Positions 32,975-42,255 of a stretch of 64,000 nt of DNA are shown here, piece by piece. The stretch comes from Cellulosimicrobium cellulans. GTDB taxonomy: Bacteria > Actinomycetota > Actinomycetes > Actinomycetales > Cellulomonadaceae. Positions within the stretch are counted from its first letter, which is position 1. Each line of letters starts with the position of its first letter. Location: NCBI RefSeq assembly GCF_016907755.1, contig NZ_JAFBCN010000001.1, positions 2,418,001-2,482,000 of the forward strand, read 5' to 3'. A program made the translations under genes and the position numbers. Under the pieces are notes generated by a model, which saw only the letters and a program-made list of their open reading frames with translations, was not told the origin of the DNA and searched no databases.

Positions 32975-34419
32975 TCGAGCTCACTGCGGCGCAGGTGGCC
33001 GCAGCGACCGGCGGACGGCTGTCCGCCGACCCGGAGGTGCGGGTCGGGGGGCCCGTCGTCGTCGACTCGCGCCGGGTCGCGCCGGGGTCGCTCTTCGTCG
33101 CGCTGCCCGGCGAGCACGTCGACGGCCACGACTACGCGGCCGGGGCCGTCGCCGCCGGCGCGACCCTCGTCCTCGCGGCGCGCGAGCTCGACGTGCCGTG
33201 CGTCGTCGTCGACGACGTCCAGACCGCCCTCGGCGAGCTCGCCCGGCACGTGCTCGCGACGCTGCGCGAGCGCGGCGACGTGCGTGTGGTCGCCGTGACG
33301 GGCTCCGTGGGCAAGACGACGACCAAGGACCTGCTGGGTCAGCTGCTGCGGCCCGAGGGCGAGACGGTCGTGCCGCGCGGCTCGTTCAACAACGAGATCG
33401 GGCTCCCGCTCACCGTGCTCGAGGCAGACGAGTCCACGCGGTTCCTGGTGCTGGAGATGGGCGCGAGCGGCGTCGGTCACCTCACCTACCTGACGCGCAT
33501 CGCGCCGCCCGACGTCTCGGTGGTCCTCGTCGTGGGCAGCGCCCACCTCGGGGAGTTCGGCGGGATCGAGGCCGTGGCGCGCGCGAAGGCGGAGATCGTC
33601 ACGGGCCTGGCTCCGGGAGGGGTCGCGGTGCTCAACGCCGACGACCTCCGGGTCGCCGCGATGGCCGACGCCGCCCCGGGCGAGGTCGTGACGTTCGGCA
33701 CCATCCCCACGTCCGACGTGCGCGCCGAGGACCTCGGGATCGACCGCACCGGCCGTGCGTCCTTCACGCTGCGCGTCCGTCCGGGAGCTGCCGAGGACGC
33801 GCGGCCGACCGAGGAGACGCACGCGCGCGTGACCCTCGGCCTCGTGGGGGAGCACCACGTGACGAACGCCCTCGCGGCCGCGACGACGGCGCTGCGCCTC
33901 GGCGTCGCGCTGCCCGACGTCGCCGCGCGGCTGTCCGACGCGCGCGCGCTGAGCCCGCACCGCATGCAGGTGACCGAGCGTCCCGACGGCGTCACGGTGA
34001 TCGACGACTCCTACAACGCGAACCCCGACTCGATGCGGGCCGCGCTCAAGGCGCTGGCCGTCATGGCGGGGCGCGACCGACGGTCCGTCGCGGTGCTCGG
34101 CGAGATGCTCGAGCTCGGCGACGACTCGCGCGTCGCTCACGACGACCTCGGCCGGCTCGTGGTCCGATTGAACGTCAAGCTGCTCGTCGTGGTCGGCGAG
34201 GGCGCCGGCGGGATCCACGACGGCGCGACCCAGGAGGGGTCGTGGGGCGACGAGACACGGTTCGTCCCCGACGTGGAGGCGGCGTCCGCGCTGCTGCGCG
34301 ACGAGCTGCGGGAAGGGGACGTCGTGCTCGTGAAGGCCTCGAACGGGTCCGGGCTGTGGCGGCTCGGCGACGAGCTGGCCGCAGCCGGCGCGGACACGTC
34401 CGGAGGTGACGGCGCATGA
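32971..34419 (+). CDS. murF: UDP[24 protein letters not shown] ligase MurF
   Basis: Adds D-Ala-D-Ala to complete the UDP-MurNAc-pentapeptide. The 482-residue protein has the MurF-type ATP loop [13 protein letters not shown], the carboxy-lysine region [10 protein letters not shown]..., and HVTNALAA. The C-terminal domain has [17 protein letters not shown] and [16 protein letters not shown] 32971 overlaps the murE stop (ATGA) and its own stop overlaps the mraY start, so it is translationally coupled on both sides. Confidence 0.96.
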   Translation: MIELTAAQVAAATGGRLSADPEVRVGGPVVVDSRRVAPGSLFVALPGEHVDGHDYAAGAVAAGATLVLAARELDVPCVVVDDVQTALGELARHVLATLRERGDVRVVAVTGSVGKTTTKDLLGQLLRPEGETVVPRGSFNNEIGLPLTVLEADESTRFLVLEMGASGVGHLTYLTRIAPPDVSVVLVVGSAHLGEFGGIEAVARAKAEIVTGLAPGGVAVLNADDLRVAAMADAAPGEVVTFGTIPTSDVRAEDLGIDRTGRASFTLRVRPGAAEDARPTEETHARVTLGLVGEHHVTNALAAATTALRLGVALPDVAARLSDARALSPHRMQVTERPDGVTVIDDSYNANPDSMRAALKALAVMAGRDRRSVAVLGEMLELGDDSRVAHDDLGRLVVRLNVKLLVVVGEGAGGIHDGATQEGSWGDETRFVPDVEAASALLRDELREGDVVLVKASNGSGLWRLGDELAAAGADTSGGDGA

Positions 34420-35498
34420 TCGCGATCCTCGTCGCGGCGGGCGTCTCCCTGCTCGTCGCCCTCTTCGGGACGCCGCTGTTCATCCGGTTCCTCGTCCACC
34501 GCAACTACGGGCAGTTCGTCCGCCAGGACGGCCCGACGGCGCACTTCACCAAGCGCGGGACGCCCACCATGGGCGGGGTCGTCATCATCGGGGCGACGCT
34601 GCTCGGCTGGGCGATGTCGTACGTCGTCTCGGGCCGGTTCCCGAGCGTCTCCTCCTTGCTCGTGCTGTTCCTCATGACCGGGCTCGGGATCGTCGGGTTC
34701 CTCGACGACTTCACGAAGATCCGCAAGCAGCGCAGCCTCGGGCTCACGGCGCGCGCCAAGATCATCGGCCAGGGGGCCGTCGGCATCGCGTTCGCGGTGC
34801 TCGCGCTGCAGTTCCCCAACGAGCACGGCCGGACGCCCGCGTCCACGCGCATCTCCTTCCTGCGCGACACGAACCTCGACCTCGCGTTCGCGGGCGCGAC
34901 GGTCGGGCTGATCCTGTTCGTGATCTGGGCGAACTTCCTCATCACAGCCTGGTCGAACGCGGTGAACCTCACGGACGGCCTCGACGGCCTCGCGACGGGC
35001 GTCTCGCTCATCGTGTTCGGCTCGTACGTCCTCGTGGGCATCTGGCAGTTCAACCAGACGTGCCAGCGGCTCGCCTCCGCGGGCCCGCGCTGCTACGAGA
35101 CGCGCGACCCGCAGGACCTCGCGATCGTGGCCGCGGCGATCGTCGGCGCGTGCTTCGGCTTCCTGTGGTGGAACGCGAGCCCGGCGAAGATCTTCATGGG
35201 CGACACCGGCTCGCTCGCCCTCGGCGGCGCGCTCGCCGGACTGTCGATCCTCACGCGGACCGAGTTCCTCGCGCTCATCATCGGCGGTCTCTTCGTCATC
35301 ATCGTGCTCTCCGACGTCATCCAGATCGGCTTCTTCAAGATGACCGGTCGGCGCGTGTTCAAGATGGCCCCGCTGCACCACCACTTCGAGCTGTCGGGCT
35401 GGGGCGAGGTCACGATCGTCATCCGCTTCTGGCTCATCGCCGGGCTGTTCGCCGCGCTCGGCATCGGCATCTTCTACGCCGAGTGGGTGGTCGGCTAG
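34416..35498 (+). CDS. mraY: Phospho-MurNAc-pentapeptide transferase MraY
   Basis: Transfers phospho-MurNAc-pentapeptide to undecaprenyl phosphate, forming lipid I at the inner face of the membrane. The 360-residue protein has about ten transmembrane helices. The signature motifs are [36 protein letters not shown] with its catalytic aspartates, [11 protein letters not shown] and [11 protein letters not shown] 34416 overlaps the murF stop (ATGA), and its TAG shares one base with the murD GTG. Confidence 0.97.
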   Translation: MIAILVAAGVSLLVALFGTPLFIRFLVHRNYGQFVRQDGPTAHFTKRGTPTMGGVVIIGATLLGWAMSYVVSGRFPSVSSLLVLFLMTGLGIVGFLDDFTKIRKQRSLGLTARAKIIGQGAVGIAFAVLALQFPNEHGRTPASTRISFLRDTNLDLAFAGATVGLILFVIWANFLITAWSNAVNLTDGLDGLATGVSLIVFGSYVLVGIWQFNQTCQRLASAGPRCYETRDPQDLAIVAAAIVGACFGFLWWNASPAKIFMGDTGSLALGGALAGLSILTRTEFLALIIGGLFVIIVLSDVIQIGFFKMTGRRVFKMAPLHHHFELSGWGEVTIVIRFWLIAGLFAALGIGIFYAEWVVG

Positions 35499-36946
35499 TG
35501 GTACGCGACCGTCACGACCTCGCGGTCCCGCTCGACGCGGCGCGCGTGGTCGTCGCTGGCCTCGGCGTCTCGGGCCGGGCTGCCGCCGCCGCCCTCGCGA
35601 CCCGGGCCGCCGCCGTCGTCACGCTCGACGACCGCGCGGAGGACGCCGACCTGCGCGCCGCGGAGGACGTCGACCTCGCGGCGACAGACCTCGTCGTCGT
35701 CTCGCCGGGCTGGCCGCCGTCCCACCCGCTGCTCGTCGCGGCGGGGGAGCGGGGCGTGCCCGTGTGGAGCGAGGTCGAGCTCGCGTGGCGGCTGCGCGTG
35801 GACGGCCCGTCCGGGCGCCCCGCGCCCTGGCTCGCCGTGACCGGGACGAACGGCAAGACGACGACCGTCGAGATGCTCGAGACGATCCTGCGGACCGCCG
35901 GGCTGCGCGCGGCGGCGGTGGGCAACGTGGGCACGCCGGTCGTCGAGGCGGTGCTCGACCGGACGCTCGACGTGCTCGCCGTCGAGCTCTCGAGCTTCCA
36001 GCTCCACTTCACGCACACGACGTCGCCCGAGGCGGGCGCGGTGCTCAACGTCGCCCCCGACCACCTCGACTGGCACGGCGGGATCGACGCGTACGCGGCG
36101 GACAAGGGCCGGGTCTTCGAGGACGCGCAGGTCGCGTGCGTCTACAACGCGGCGGACCCGCGCACCGAGGCGCTGGTGCGCGAGGCGGACGTGGTCGAGG
36201 GCGCGCGCGCCGTCGGCTTCACGCTCGGCGCCCCGGCGCGCGGCCAGCTCGGCGTGATCGAGGACGTCCTCGTGGACCGCGCGTTCCACGCGCCGGCCGA
36301 CGCGCCCGACCGGCACACGCACGCCGCCGAGCTCGCGACGCTCGGCGACCTCGCCCACCTGGCCGGATCCGACGGCGTCGTGCCCGCGCACGTCGTGGCG
36401 AACGCCCTCGCCGCGGCGGCCCTGGCCCGTGCGCACGGCGTCGCGGCCGTGGCCGTGCGCGACGGCCTGCGCGCGTTCCGCACGGGCTCGCACCGCATCG
36501 AGCAGGTCGCGTCGGTCGACGGCGTCGCCTACGTCGACGACTCGAAGGCGACCAACGCGCACGCGGCCTCCGCGTCGCTGGCGTCGTTCGCGCCCGGGAC
36601 CGTCGTGTGGGTCGCGGGCGGCCTCGCGAAGGGCGCCTCGTTCGACGAGCTCGTCGCCGCGCGCGCCGACCGGCTGCGGGCCGTGGTGCTCATCGGCGTG
36701 GACGCGGAGCCGTTCGCGGGCGCGCTCGCCCGACACGCGCCCGATATCCCGGTCGTGCGGGTCGATCCTGGCGACACTGGGACCGTGATGCCCCGCGCCG
36801 TCGACTCCGCCCGCCGCCTCGCGCAGGCCGGCGACACGGTGCTGCTCGCCCCGGCCGGCGCGTCGATGGACCAGTTCCGCTCGTACGCCGCGCGCGGCGA
36901 CGCGTTCGCCGACGCGGCGCGCGCGCTGCGCCCCGACCACGGGTAG
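35498..36946 (+). CDS. murD: UDP-MurNAc-L-Ala--D-Glu ligase MurD
   Basis: Adds D-glutamate to UDP-MurNAc-L-Ala. The 482-residue protein has the UDP-binding start ARVVVAGLGVSGRAAA, ATP loop VTGTNGKTTTVEML, ELSSFQL, NVAPDHLDWHGG with carbamylated Lys in YAADKGRVF, FRTGSHRIEQV and VDDSKATN. GTG 35498 uses the last base of the mraY stop (TAGTG), which implies translational coupling; the long in-frame extension upstream lies inside mraY and is not real. It ends 12 bp before ftsW. Confidence 0.96.
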   Translation: MVRDRHDLAVPLDAARVVVAGLGVSGRAAAAALATRAAAVVTLDDRAEDADLRAAEDVDLAATDLVVVSPGWPPSHPLLVAAGERGVPVWSEVELAWRLRVDGPSGRPAPWLAVTGTNGKTTTVEMLETILRTAGLRAAAVGNVGTPVVEAVLDRTLDVLAVELSSFQLHFTHTTSPEAGAVLNVAPDHLDWHGGIDAYAADKGRVFEDAQVACVYNAADPRTEALVREADVVEGARAVGFTLGAPARGQLGVIEDVLVDRAFHAPADAPDRHTHAAELATLGDLAHLAGSDGVVPAHVVANALAAAALARAHGVAAVAVRDGLRAFRTGSHRIEQVASVDGVAYVDDSKATNAHAASASLASFAPGTVVWVAGGLAKGASFDELVAARADRLRAVVLIGVDAEPFAGALARHAPDIPVVRVDPGDTGTVMPRAVDSARRLAQAGDTVLLAPAGASMDQFRSYAARGDAFADAARALRPDHG

Positions 36947-36958
36947 GCCGGCCCGGCC

Positions 36959-38314
36959 ATGACACAGACCGCGAACGGACGAGGGGCGCCGTCGACGCGC
37001 ACGACCCCTCGCACGGGCGCGGGTCGGACGTCGGTACGGCGCCGGACGAAGGCGTCGACCAGCAGCGGCGCGCGCCCCCGCACGCCCGCCGCGCCGACCG
37101 AGCGGCCCTGGCTCGGGCAGTGGAACAGCACCGTGACGAGCTACTACCTCCTCGTCGGCGCCACGGCGCTGCTGACGATCATCGGGCTCGTCATGGTGTT
37201 CTCCAGCTCGGCCGTCACGGAGATCGCCGCGGGCAAGTCCCCGTTCAACGCGTTCGCCAAGCAGGCGCAGTTCGTCCTCATCGGGCTGCCCGTGCTCCTG
37301 GTCGCCACGCGGATTCCGGTCGCGTGGTACAGGCGCCTCGCCTGGCCCGCGCTGGTCGCGGCCGTGGCGCTGCAGCTCCTCATCTTCACGCCGCTCGCGA
37401 AGAACGTGAACGGCAACACGAACTGGATCGACCTGGGCGCCTTCGACGTGCAGCCGTCGGAGGTCGCGAAGCTCGCGCTCGCGCTGTGGCTCGGCGCCGT
37501 GCTCGGTCGCAAGCAGCGGCTGCTCGGGCAGTGGCGTCACGTGCTGGTCCCCGCGGTGCCGGTCGCCGTGCTCGTCATCGGGCTCGTCCTGGCAGGTCAC
37601 GACCTGGGCACCGCGCTCGTGCTCATGGCGCTCGTCGCGGGCGCGTTCTTCGTCTCGGGAGCCGACGGCCGGCTCCTCGCGCTCGGCGCCGGGCTCGCGG
37701 CCTTCGTCGTGGGCTACGTCTTCATCCTCAACCAGTCGGGCGGCGACCGGCTGGGCCGCATCATGGCCACCTACCGTGAGTGCACGGACACGCTGGGCGA
37801 GTGCTACCAGTCCCTGCACGGGCAGTGGGCGCTGGGCACCGGGGGCCTCACGGGCGTCGGGCTCGGTGCCAGCCGCGAGAAGTGGAGCTACCTCCCGGAG
37901 GCGCACAACGACTTCATCTTCGCCGTGATCGGCGAGGAGCTGGGCCTCTTCGGCACGCTCCTCGTCCTCGGCCTGTTCGTGATCGTCGGCGTCGCGACGA
38001 GCCGGATCGTCCGGCGGCACCCGGACCCGTTCGTGAAGATCACGACCGCGGCGATCGCGTGCTGGATCGTCGGGCAGGCGTTCATCAACATCGGCGTCGT
38101 GATCGGGCTGCTCCCCGTGATCGGCGTCCCGTTGCCGCTCGTCTCCGCCGGCGGCTCGGCGCTCATCATGACCATGGCCGCGCTCGGGGTGCTCATCTCG
38201 TTCGCGCGCACGGAGCCCGGCGCGGCCGAGGCGCTGGCGGCGCGGGGGAGCGTCGTACGGCGCTCGCTCGCGGTCGTCGGCCGGGCGGCCCGGCCCCGGC
38301 GCCGAGCACGATGA
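36959..38314 (+). CDS. ftsW: Septal peptidoglycan polymerase FtsW
   Basis: A SEDS-family glycosyltransferase that polymerises lipid II at the septum with FtsI. The 451-residue protein has a basic cytoplasmic tail of about 55 residues, then about ten transmembrane helices. SEDS hallmarks are GLVMVFSSSAV, WIDLGAFDVQPSEVAKLALA, LVLAGHDLGTALVL, the large extracellular loop with LGECYQSLHGQWALGTGGLTG..., and VGLLPVIGVPLPLVSAGGSALI-like C-terminal sequence. Only a weak ribosome-binding site precedes ATG 36959, 12 bp after murD; a start a few codons downstream cannot be excluded. Confidence 0.95.
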   Translation: MTQTANGRGAPSTRTTPRTGAGRTSVRRRTKASTSSGARPRTPAAPTERPWLGQWNSTVTSYYLLVGATALLTIIGLVMVFSSSAVTEIAAGKSPFNAFAKQAQFVLIGLPVLLVATRIPVAWYRRLAWPALVAAVALQLLIFTPLAKNVNGNTNWIDLGAFDVQPSEVAKLALALWLGAVLGRKQRLLGQWRHVLVPAVPVAVLVIGLVLAGHDLGTALVLMALVAGAFFVSGADGRLLALGAGLAAFVVGYVFILNQSGGDRLGRIMATYRECTDTLGECYQSLHGQWALGTGGLTGVGLGASREKWSYLPEAHNDFIFAVIGEELGLFGTLLVLGLFVIVGVATSRIVRRHPDPFVKITTAAIACWIVGQAFINIGVVIGLLPVIGVPLPLVSAGGSALIMTMAALGVLISFARTEPGAAEALAARGSVVRRSLAVVGRAARPRRRAR

Positions 38315-38412
38315 CCCCGGTCCGGTGACCCGGCGACACCGGCCCCCGCGGCCGACATCTTCAGACCACAACCAGGACGCGGCACCCGCCGCAGGGAAGG
38401 ACGACGAGGTAC

Positions 38413-39567
38413 GTGACGACGATCGGTTCGGTGGTGCTCGCAGGCGGCGGGACGGCGGGGCACGTGAACCCGCTCCTGGCGGTGGCGGACGAGCTGCGGG
38501 CGCGTGAGCCCGGCGTGGTGGTGACCGCGCTCGGGGTCGCGGGCGGGCTGGAGGACGACCTCGTCCCCGCGCGCGGCTACCCCCTGCGGCACGTGCCGCG
38601 CGTCCCGCTCCCGCGACGGCCGAGCGCCGAGTGGGTCAACCTCCCGGGGCGACTCAAGTCGGCGGTCGACGCCGCGGGTGCCGTCATCGACGAGACGGGT
38701 GCACGCGTCGTGGTGGGCTTCGGCGGCTACGTGTCGACCCCCGCCTACCTCGCCGCGCGCCGTCGTGACGTCCCGGTGGTGATCCACGAGCAGAACGCGC
38801 GGCCGGGGCTCGCCAACCGGCTCGGCGCCCGGTGGGCCGCGCGCGTCGGGGTGACGTTCGAGGGCACCCCGCTCAAGGGCGGCGTGGTGACGGGTCTGCC
38901 GCTGCGCCGCGAGATCCAGGACCTCGTGGCCGCCCGCGCGGCCGACGCGGGGGCGGTCCGCGCCGACGCCGCGGCGCGGCTCGGGCTCGACCCCGGTCGG
39001 CGCACGCTCGTCGTCACGGGCGGGTCGCTCGGGGCGCAGAGCCTCAACGAGGCGGTCTCCGGGGCGGCCGACGCGCTGCTCGGCGCGGGCGCGCAGGTCC
39101 TCCACCTGACGGGCAAGGGGAAGGACGCCGCCGTCCGTGACGCGGCCGCGGCCGCCGTCGCGTCCCGTCCCGGTGCGCGGTACGACGTGCGCGAGTACCT
39201 CGCCGAGATGCAGCTCGCGCTCGCCGTCGCGGACCTCGTCGTGTGCCGCGCGGGCGCAGGGACCGTGGGCGAGCTCGCGGCGCTGGGCATCCCGGCCGTG
39301 TACGTGCCCCTGCCGATCGGCAACGGCGAGCAGCGGCTCAACGCGGGCCCGGTCGTCACGGCCGGAGGCGGCCTGCTCGTCGACGACGCGCAGCTCGACG
39401 CGGCCTGGGTCGCGCGCGAGGTCCCGGCGCTGCTCGGCGACCCGGCGCGACTCGACGCGATGGCGCGCGCGGCCGCCGGTGCAGGGGTGCGCGACGGCGC
39501 GGCGCGCGTCGCCGACCTCGTCGCGGAGGCGGTCGCCGCCGCCGGCCAGACCGGGACGCGCTCGTGA
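38413..39567 (+). CDS. murG: UDP-GlcNAc:lipid I transferase MurG
   Basis: Converts lipid I to lipid II. The 384-residue GT-B glycosyltransferase has N-terminal LAGGGTAGHVNPLLAVAD (family GGTGGH..P loop), VVGFGGYVSTPAYLAA, HEQNARPGLANR, VTGGSLGAQSLNEAV, and the donor-site CRAGAGTVGELAALGIPAVYVPLPIGNGEQ-type region. GAGGTAC lies just before GTG 38413. A 98-bp gap separates it from ftsW; the stop overlaps murC by 4 nt. Confidence 0.96.
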   Translation: MTTIGSVVLAGGGTAGHVNPLLAVADELRAREPGVVVTALGVAGGLEDDLVPARGYPLRHVPRVPLPRRPSAEWVNLPGRLKSAVDAAGAVIDETGARVVVGFGGYVSTPAYLAARRRDVPVVIHEQNARPGLANRLGARWAARVGVTFEGTPLKGGVVTGLPLRREIQDLVAARAADAGAVRADAAARLGLDPGRRTLVVTGGSLGAQSLNEAVSGAADALLGAGAQVLHLTGKGKDAAVRDAAAAAVASRPGARYDVREYLAEMQLALAVADLVVCRAGAGTVGELAALGIPAVYVPLPIGNGEQRLNAGPVVTAGGGLLVDDAQLDAAWVAREVPALLGDPARLDAMARAAAGAGVRDGAARVADLVAEAVAAAGQTGTRS

Positions 39568-41042
39568 CGACGCCCGGTGCCACCGCCCCGGTCCCGCTCG
39601 AGGAGCTCGGCACGGTCCACCTCGTCGGGGTCGGAGGCGCCGGCATGTCCGTGGTCGCACGGCTCCTCGCCGCCCACGGCGTCCGGGTGCAGGGCTCGGA
39701 CGCGCGCGAGAGCGAGACGCTCGTCGCGCTCCGGGCCGACGGCGTGCAGGTCTGGGCGGGGCACGACGCCGCCCACGTCACGGGCGCGGACACGCTCGTC
39801 GTCTCGAGCGCGGTCCGCGAGTCGAACCCGGAGCTCGCCGCCGCGCGTGCCGCGGGGCTGCGCGTGCTGCACCGCTCGCAGGCGCTCGCGTCGCTCATGG
39901 CGCGCGGCCGTTCGGTCGCGGTCGCCGGCGCGCACGGCAAGACGACGACGTCCGCGATGATCGCGACGGTCCTGCGCGGCGGGGGCCTCGACCCGTCGTT
40001 CGCGATCGGCGGCACGGTGCTCACCGCGGACGGTCCCGTCGCCGGGGGGCACCTCGGGTCCGACGTCCTCGTCGCAGAGGCCGACGAGTCGGACGGCTCG
40101 TTCCTCAACTACGCGCCCGACGTCGCGGTCGTGACGAACGTGGAGCCGGACCACCTCGACCACTACGGGTCGCGCGCGGCGTTCGAGCAGGCGTTCGTCG
40201 ACTTCGCGGCGCGGATCGTCCCGGGCGGGACGCTCGTCGCGTGCGCGGACGACGCCGGGGCGCGGGCGCTCGCGGCCGCCCACGCCGAGGGCGGGGGCGC
40301 GGTCGTCACCTACGGCGCAGCCGAGGACGCCGACGTGCGCGTGTCGGACGTGCGACCGACCGCCGACGACGGGCGCGCGGGGGTGCGGGCGTCGCTCACG
40401 GGTGCCGTCGGGGGCGCCACGCTCGACGGGCTCGCCCTGCGGCTGCGCGTGCCGGGCCACCACAACGCGCTGAACGCCACGGCGGCGGTCGTGACGGCGG
40501 TCGTGCTCGGCGTGGAGCCGGCGGCGGCGGTCGCCTCGGCGCACGGCTTCCTCGGCACGGGGCGCCGGTTCGAGGCACGCGGCGAGGCCGGCGGGGTGCG
40601 GGTCGTCGACGACTACGCGCACCACCCGACGGAGGTCGCGGCGCTGCTGGCCGCTGCGCGGCCCGTCGCCGCAGGTGGCCGGGTGCTCGTGCTCTTCCAG
40701 CCCCACCTGTACTCGCGCACCGCGACGTTCGCGCGCGAGTTCGCGCAGGCGCTGGAGGCTGCGGACGAGGTCGTGGTCACGGGGATCTATGCCGCACGGG
40801 AGGACCCCGACCCGGCGGTGGGACCACGCACGATCACGGACCTGATGGACGCCCCCGACGTCGTGGTGGCGGCCGTCGAGGACCGGGTGGAGGCCGCGCA
40901 CCGCGTCGCGGACGCCGCGCGGCCGGGGGACCTCGTCCTCACGGTCGGCGCCGGCGACGTCACGGAGCTGGGCGCGGTGGTCCTCGCGCGGATCGCCGAG
41001 CGGCCCGCCGGCCCCGGGGCGCCCGGAGGGGGCGCGGCCTGA
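39564..41042 (+). CDS. murC: UDP-MurNAc--L-Ala ligase MurC
   Basis: Adds L-alanine to UDP-MurNAc, the first step of the stem peptide. The 492-residue protein has the UDP-binding start VHLVGVGGAGMSVVA, ATP loop GAHGKTTTSAMIA, EADESDGSFL, VTNVEPDHLDHYG, GTGRRFEARGE and VDDYAHHPTEV, then FQPHLYSRT. GTG 39564 overlaps the murG stop (GTGA). Its TGA shares one base with the ftsQ ATG. Confidence 0.96.
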   Translation: MTTPGATAPVPLEELGTVHLVGVGGAGMSVVARLLAAHGVRVQGSDARESETLVALRADGVQVWAGHDAAHVTGADTLVVSSAVRESNPELAAARAAGLRVLHRSQALASLMARGRSVAVAGAHGKTTTSAMIATVLRGGGLDPSFAIGGTVLTADGPVAGGHLGSDVLVAEADESDGSFLNYAPDVAVVTNVEPDHLDHYGSRAAFEQAFVDFAARIVPGGTLVACADDAGARALAAAHAEGGGAVVTYGAAEDADVRVSDVRPTADDGRAGVRASLTGAVGGATLDGLALRLRVPGHHNALNATAAVVTAVVLGVEPAAAVASAHGFLGTGRRFEARGEAGGVRVVDDYAHHPTEVAALLAAARPVAAGGRVLVLFQPHLYSRTATFAREFAQALEAADEVVVTGIYAAREDPDPAVGPRTITDLMDAPDVVVAAVEDRVEAAHRVADAARPGDLVLTVGAGDVTELGAVVLARIAERPAGPGAPGGGAA

Positions 41043-42094
41043 TGCGCCCGCCGCCCCGGCCCCGACCCGCCGCGCCCCGACCGGACCGGTCGGGCGCGGG
41101 GGAGAGCGCCGCGCGGCCCGCGGCCCCGGCACGGCCGGGGACGCCGAAGCCGGTCACCCGGGCGCCGGCCGAGGAGACGCCCACACGGCCCGTCCGCCGC
41201 GTGACCTCCGCCGGGCGCGAGCTCGTGCCGTCGACCACCGAGCGACCCCGGGCGGGCGGGCCCGCGACGGGACCGCAGGGCGTCCGAGGGCGGCCGCGGG
41301 GCTCCGCGCGGACGCCGACCGCCCCGCGCGGGACGCCGACGGCGCCGGTCGGCGTGGTGTCGCACGGGATGACCGAGCGGCTGGCCGAGCGCGACGCGAT
41401 GCGCCGGCACCGGGTGCGCACCCGCGTGCTGGGGTGGGTCTCGGGCGCCCTCGTGGCGGCCGCGATCGTGTGGCTCGCGTTCTTCTCCTCGGTGCTCGGG
41501 CTCGACCCGGAGGACGTGACGATCTCGGGGGAGGGCACGGTGATCGACCCGGCCCAGGTCGAGGCCGTCGTCGCGGAGTCCGCCGGGGTGCCGCTGCCGC
41601 GGCTGGACACGGTCGCCCTGCGCGAACAGGTCCTGGCCCTCAACGGCGTCCGCGACGTCGAGATCCGCCGCGCCTGGCCGGCGGGGCTGACCGTGCAGCT
41701 CGAGTCGCGCGAGCCCGTGGTCGCGGTCCCGGTGGACGGCGGGTTCGCGCTGCTCGACGCGGACGGCGTGCAGGTCCGGACGGACCCCGCCGTCCCCGAC
41801 GGCCTGCCGGAGATCGACGCCCCGCTCGACGACCGCGGGGCCAAGGCGCTCGACGCGGCGCTCGTGCTCCTCAACGCGCTGCCGGCCGACCTCCACGCGC
41901 AGGTCGCCGAGGTCTCGGCCCCGACGCGGGACGCCGTCCGGATGACGCTGCGCGACGGCGTCGTGGTGGAGTGGGGGAGCTCGGAGGAGGCGGCGCTCAA
42001 GGTGCGCGTCCTGCAGACGCTCCGGGCGGTCCCGGAGAACGCGGGGGTGACGCTCTACGACGTCTCGGCACCCACGATGCCGGTGACGCGGTGA
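41042..42094 (+). CDS. ftsQ: Cell division protein FtsQ (DivIB)
   Basis: A 350-residue bitopic protein. Residues 1-127 are a Pro/Arg/Ala/Thr-rich cytoplasmic tail, followed by one transmembrane helix (about 128-152). The POTRA domain (about 155-225, VTISGEGTVIDPAQVEAVV, LPRLDTVALREQVLALNGVRDVEIRRAWPAGL) precedes an FtsQ/DivIB beta domain. FtsQ scaffolds FtsB/FtsL (DivIC) at the divisome. The tail is far longer than the roughly 25 residues of E. coli FtsQ but long tails occur in actinobacteria. ATG 41042 overlaps the murC stop by 1 nt. ftsZ lies 161 bp downstream with its own promoter region. Confidence 0.92.
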   Translation: MRPPPRPRPAAPRPDRSGAGESAARPAAPARPGTPKPVTRAPAEETPTRPVRRVTSAGRELVPSTTERPRAGGPATGPQGVRGRPRGSARTPTAPRGTPTAPVGVVSHGMTERLAERDAMRRHRVRTRVLGWVSGALVAAAIVWLAFFSSVLGLDPEDVTISGEGTVIDPAQVEAVVAESAGVPLPRLDTVALREQVLALNGVRDVEIRRAWPAGLTVQLESREPVVAVPVDGGFALLDADGVQVRTDPAVPDGLPEIDAPLDDRGAKALDAALVLLNALPADLHAQVAEVSAPTRDAVRMTLRDGVVVEWGSSEEAALKVRVLQTLRAVPENAGVTLYDVSAPTMPVTR

Positions 42095-42145
42095 CCCGCA
42101 CGGTGGCGTCCCGACCGGGGATCGCCGACACGCGCGAGGCGGTCG

Positions 42146-42174
42146 TTGATGATGGGCACGTCGACACCTACGGT
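42146..42174 (+). promoter_or_regulatory. ftsZ promoter candidate
   Basis: TTGATG (42146-42151), 17 nt, TACGGT (42169-42174). Six nt downstream is an ATG (42181) that opens a five-codon ORF, so the predicted message would begin at or near it. Confidence 0.5.
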
Positions 42175-42180
42175 CGACCC

Positions 42181-42198
42181 ATGAACGACCTGACATAA
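42181..42198 (+). CDS. Five-codon leaderless ORF upstream of ftsZ
   Basis: ATG at 42181, TAA at 42196-42198, encoding MNDLT. It sits 6 nt after the TACGGT -10 box, the same geometry as the leaderless genes in this window, and 57 nt before ftsZ. Translation is inferred; a peptide function is unlikely, but the ORF could affect message stability or initiation. Confidence 0.3.
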   Translation: MNDLT

Positions 42199-42203
42199 CT
42201 ATA

Positions 42204-42220
42204 ACCCTCTAGTTGAGGGT
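42204..42220 (+). promoter_or_regulatory. Small hairpin in the ftsZ leader
   Basis: ACCCTC (42204-42209) pairs with GAGGGT (42215-42220) across TAGTT. The surrounding stretch is unusually AT-rich for this genome. It lies 35 nt before the ftsZ GTG and could be an operator or a leader structure. Confidence 0.4.
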
Positions 42221-42255
42221 GAAGGTTCAGGGCTGACCGATCGAGAGGCATTGAC

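Noticed and set aside
35495-38371. 958-codon minus-strand ORF
   Set aside because: Antisense to murD and ftsW; Arg/Glu/Asp-rich composition typical of shadow frames.
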